Shown in pieces: positions 49,448 through 50,344 of a stretch of DNA of 50,344 nt (position 1 is its first letter; each line of letters opens with the position of its first letter). Both the position numbers and the translations under genes were made by a program. The stretch covers positions 1 through 50,344 of the forward strand of contig JAFAFV010000007.1 of assembly GCA_023423285.1 (NCBI GenBank), given 5' to 3'. Under the pieces are notes generated by a model, which saw nothing but the letters and a program-made list of their open reading frames with translations, was not told the DNA's origin and did no database searches. The stretch is from Bacteroidota bacterium (GTDB taxonomy: Bacteria; Bacteroidota; Bacteroidia; Chitinophagales; Chitinophagaceae).

Positions 49448-50344
49448 ATGTATAAATTCATATTTTTTATTGCTCTGATATTTTCTTTTTTTATTGCTTT
49501 TGCTCAAAAAAATGACGTTGAGATCAGGTTTAAAATGCCTGCAAAAGATTTTACAGAGTCGCTCCCATTAGGAAATGGTCGTATTGGGGCCATGATTTTT
49601 GGAGATACTAAAAAAGAGCGTATTGCCCTGAACGAAATTTCGCTTTGGAGCGGCGGCCCGCAAAATGCCGACCTTGACGGCGCTTACCAATATTTGAAAC
49701 CCATACAGGAGCATTTGCTGAATTATGAAAATCAAAAAGCCCAATCGCTGTTGATGAAGCATTTTATTAGTAAAGGTTCTGGTTCCGGGCACGGCAGCGG
49801 AGCAGGTGTGAAGTACGGCGCGTATCAAACTATGGGCGATTTGTTTATTGAATGGACTGACAACGCTGAAACCATTTCTGATTATAAAAGAATTTTAAAT
49901 ATTGAAAATGCATTGGCAACTACTATATACAAGCGTGATGGCAATACAATTACACAGGAAGCTTTTACAGATTTTTTGAATGATATTATCTGGATCAAAA
50001 TAACCAGTTCAAAAAAGGAAGGCCTCAATTTTAACCTGTCATTATATCGCAAAGAAGATGTATTGACATACACTACTGCCAACCGCCAACTTGTAATGCA
50101 TGGCCAATTGCCTTCGGGTAAAGATAAAGGCATGCAATATGCAGTAGTAGCACGTCCGCTTATTACAGGTGGAACAATTGTAGCGAAAGACAGCGTATTG
50201 CAAATTCGCGATGCCGCCACTTGCATCATTGCCATTGGTATACGCACCAATTATAATTATGAAGAGGGCGGGTTGCTCCTAAATTATGATGTTGTTATTG
50301 CTGCGCAGGCAGATGCCGAAGTTGTAAAAAAGAATTATGAAAAT
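49448..50344 (+). CDS. GH95 family alpha-L-fucosidase (N-terminal part)
   Basis: The gene starts at ATG 49448 and runs off the right edge after 299 codons. Signal peptide MYKFIFFIALIFSFFIAFAQ. The mature start has the family-95 pattern: MPAKDFTESLPLGNGRIGAM, ERIALNEISLWSGGP and a long N-terminal beta-sandwich (YGAYQTMGDLFIEW, DYKRILNIENALATT). By family knowledge such enzymes remove alpha-1,2-linked fucose by inversion, or in some cases galactose. The catalytic domain lies beyond the window, so activity cannot be checked. Confidence 0.92.
   Translation, partial: MYKFIFFIALIFSFFIAFAQKNDVEIRFKMPAKDFTESLPLGNGRIGAMIFGDTKKERIALNEISLWSGGPQNADLDGAYQYLKPIQEHLLNYENQKAQSLLMKHFISKGSGSGHGSGAGVKYGAYQTMGDLFIEWTDNAETISDYKRILNIENALATTIYKRDGNTITQEAFTDFLNDIIWIKITSSKKEGLNFNLSLYRKEDVLTYTTANRQLVMHGQLPSGKDKGMQYAVVARPLITGGTIVAKDSVLQIRDAATCIIAIGIRTNYNYEEGGLLLNYDVVIAAQADAEVVKKNYEN

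Noticed and set aside
1..50344. CRISPR array, prophage, insertion sequence or toxin-antitoxin locus
   Set aside because: No regularly spaced repeats, transposase, integrase, phage structural genes or paired small toxin/antitoxin genes were found.

Overview
The window reads as chromosomal DNA of a Bacteroidota bacterium, most likely a Chitinophagaceae-type member. Reasons: promoter boxes of the TAnnTTTG type, few Shine-Dalgarno sequences, a split cobalamin-dependent methionine synthase, an OMP_b-brl_3-type TonB receptor, a DUF5723-like outer-membrane protein, a GNAT-nitrilase fusion, and GH130 and GH95 carbohydrate enzymes. I see no phage, insertion sequence, CRISPR array or integrase. Most of the window is housekeeping or metabolic.

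Layout. 1-8.3 kb: the start of a 2-oxoacid:ferredoxin oxidoreductase beta subunit, an acyl-CoA dehydrogenase, a membrane glycosyltransferase, a small membrane protein, acetyl-CoA synthetase, a GH130 phosphorylase, and a CDF metal transporter followed by an Rrf2 regulator. 8.4-11.7 kb: a subtilisin-like lipoprotein and a DUF5723-like outer-membrane protein around a gene-free stretch of 477 bases. 11.8-22.2 kb: one long sulfur-assimilation cluster (1-Cys peroxiredoxin, cysH, cysD, cysN, cobA, cysJ, cysI, cysE and a siroheme-synthase/TauE fusion). It can take sulfate to sulfide, make the siroheme that CysI needs, and make O-acetylserine as acceptor. CysH has the iron-sulfur cysteines of an APS-using enzyme and no cysC is present, so the route probably skips PAPS. 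22.4-26.6 kb: a secreted propeller protein and a TonB-dependent receptor. 26.6-30.5 kb: a split metH behind a strong candidate SAM-II riboswitch. 30.5-45.4 kb: mixed genes (aldo/keto reductase, NDH-2, MscS channel, thioredoxin-fold proteins, MerR, secreted or membrane proteins, M23 peptidase, Bcp, LptF/G permease, esterase, HerA-like ATPase, OmpR-type response regulator). 45.4-50.3 kb: an unusual tRNA-like RNA gene, an Lrp regulator, tRNA-Thr(CGT) and a GNAT-nitrilase in close order, a small membrane protein, a thioredoxin-like protein and the start of a GH95 fucosidase.

The most unusual item is the minus-strand RNA gene at 45881-46075. It has a 7-bp acceptor stem, a leucine-tRNA-like D arm, an anticodon arm and a canonical T arm, but about 123 nt of structured RNA sits where a variable arm should be. 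It has its own promoter and terminator, and a possible Lrp site lies between it and the divergent lrp gene. Other items worth checking are the SAM-II-like pseudoknot before metH, a 17-nt palindrome over the -33 box of the sulfur operon, a three-copy 21-bp-phased repeat before a secreted protein gene, and the siroheme/TauE fusion.
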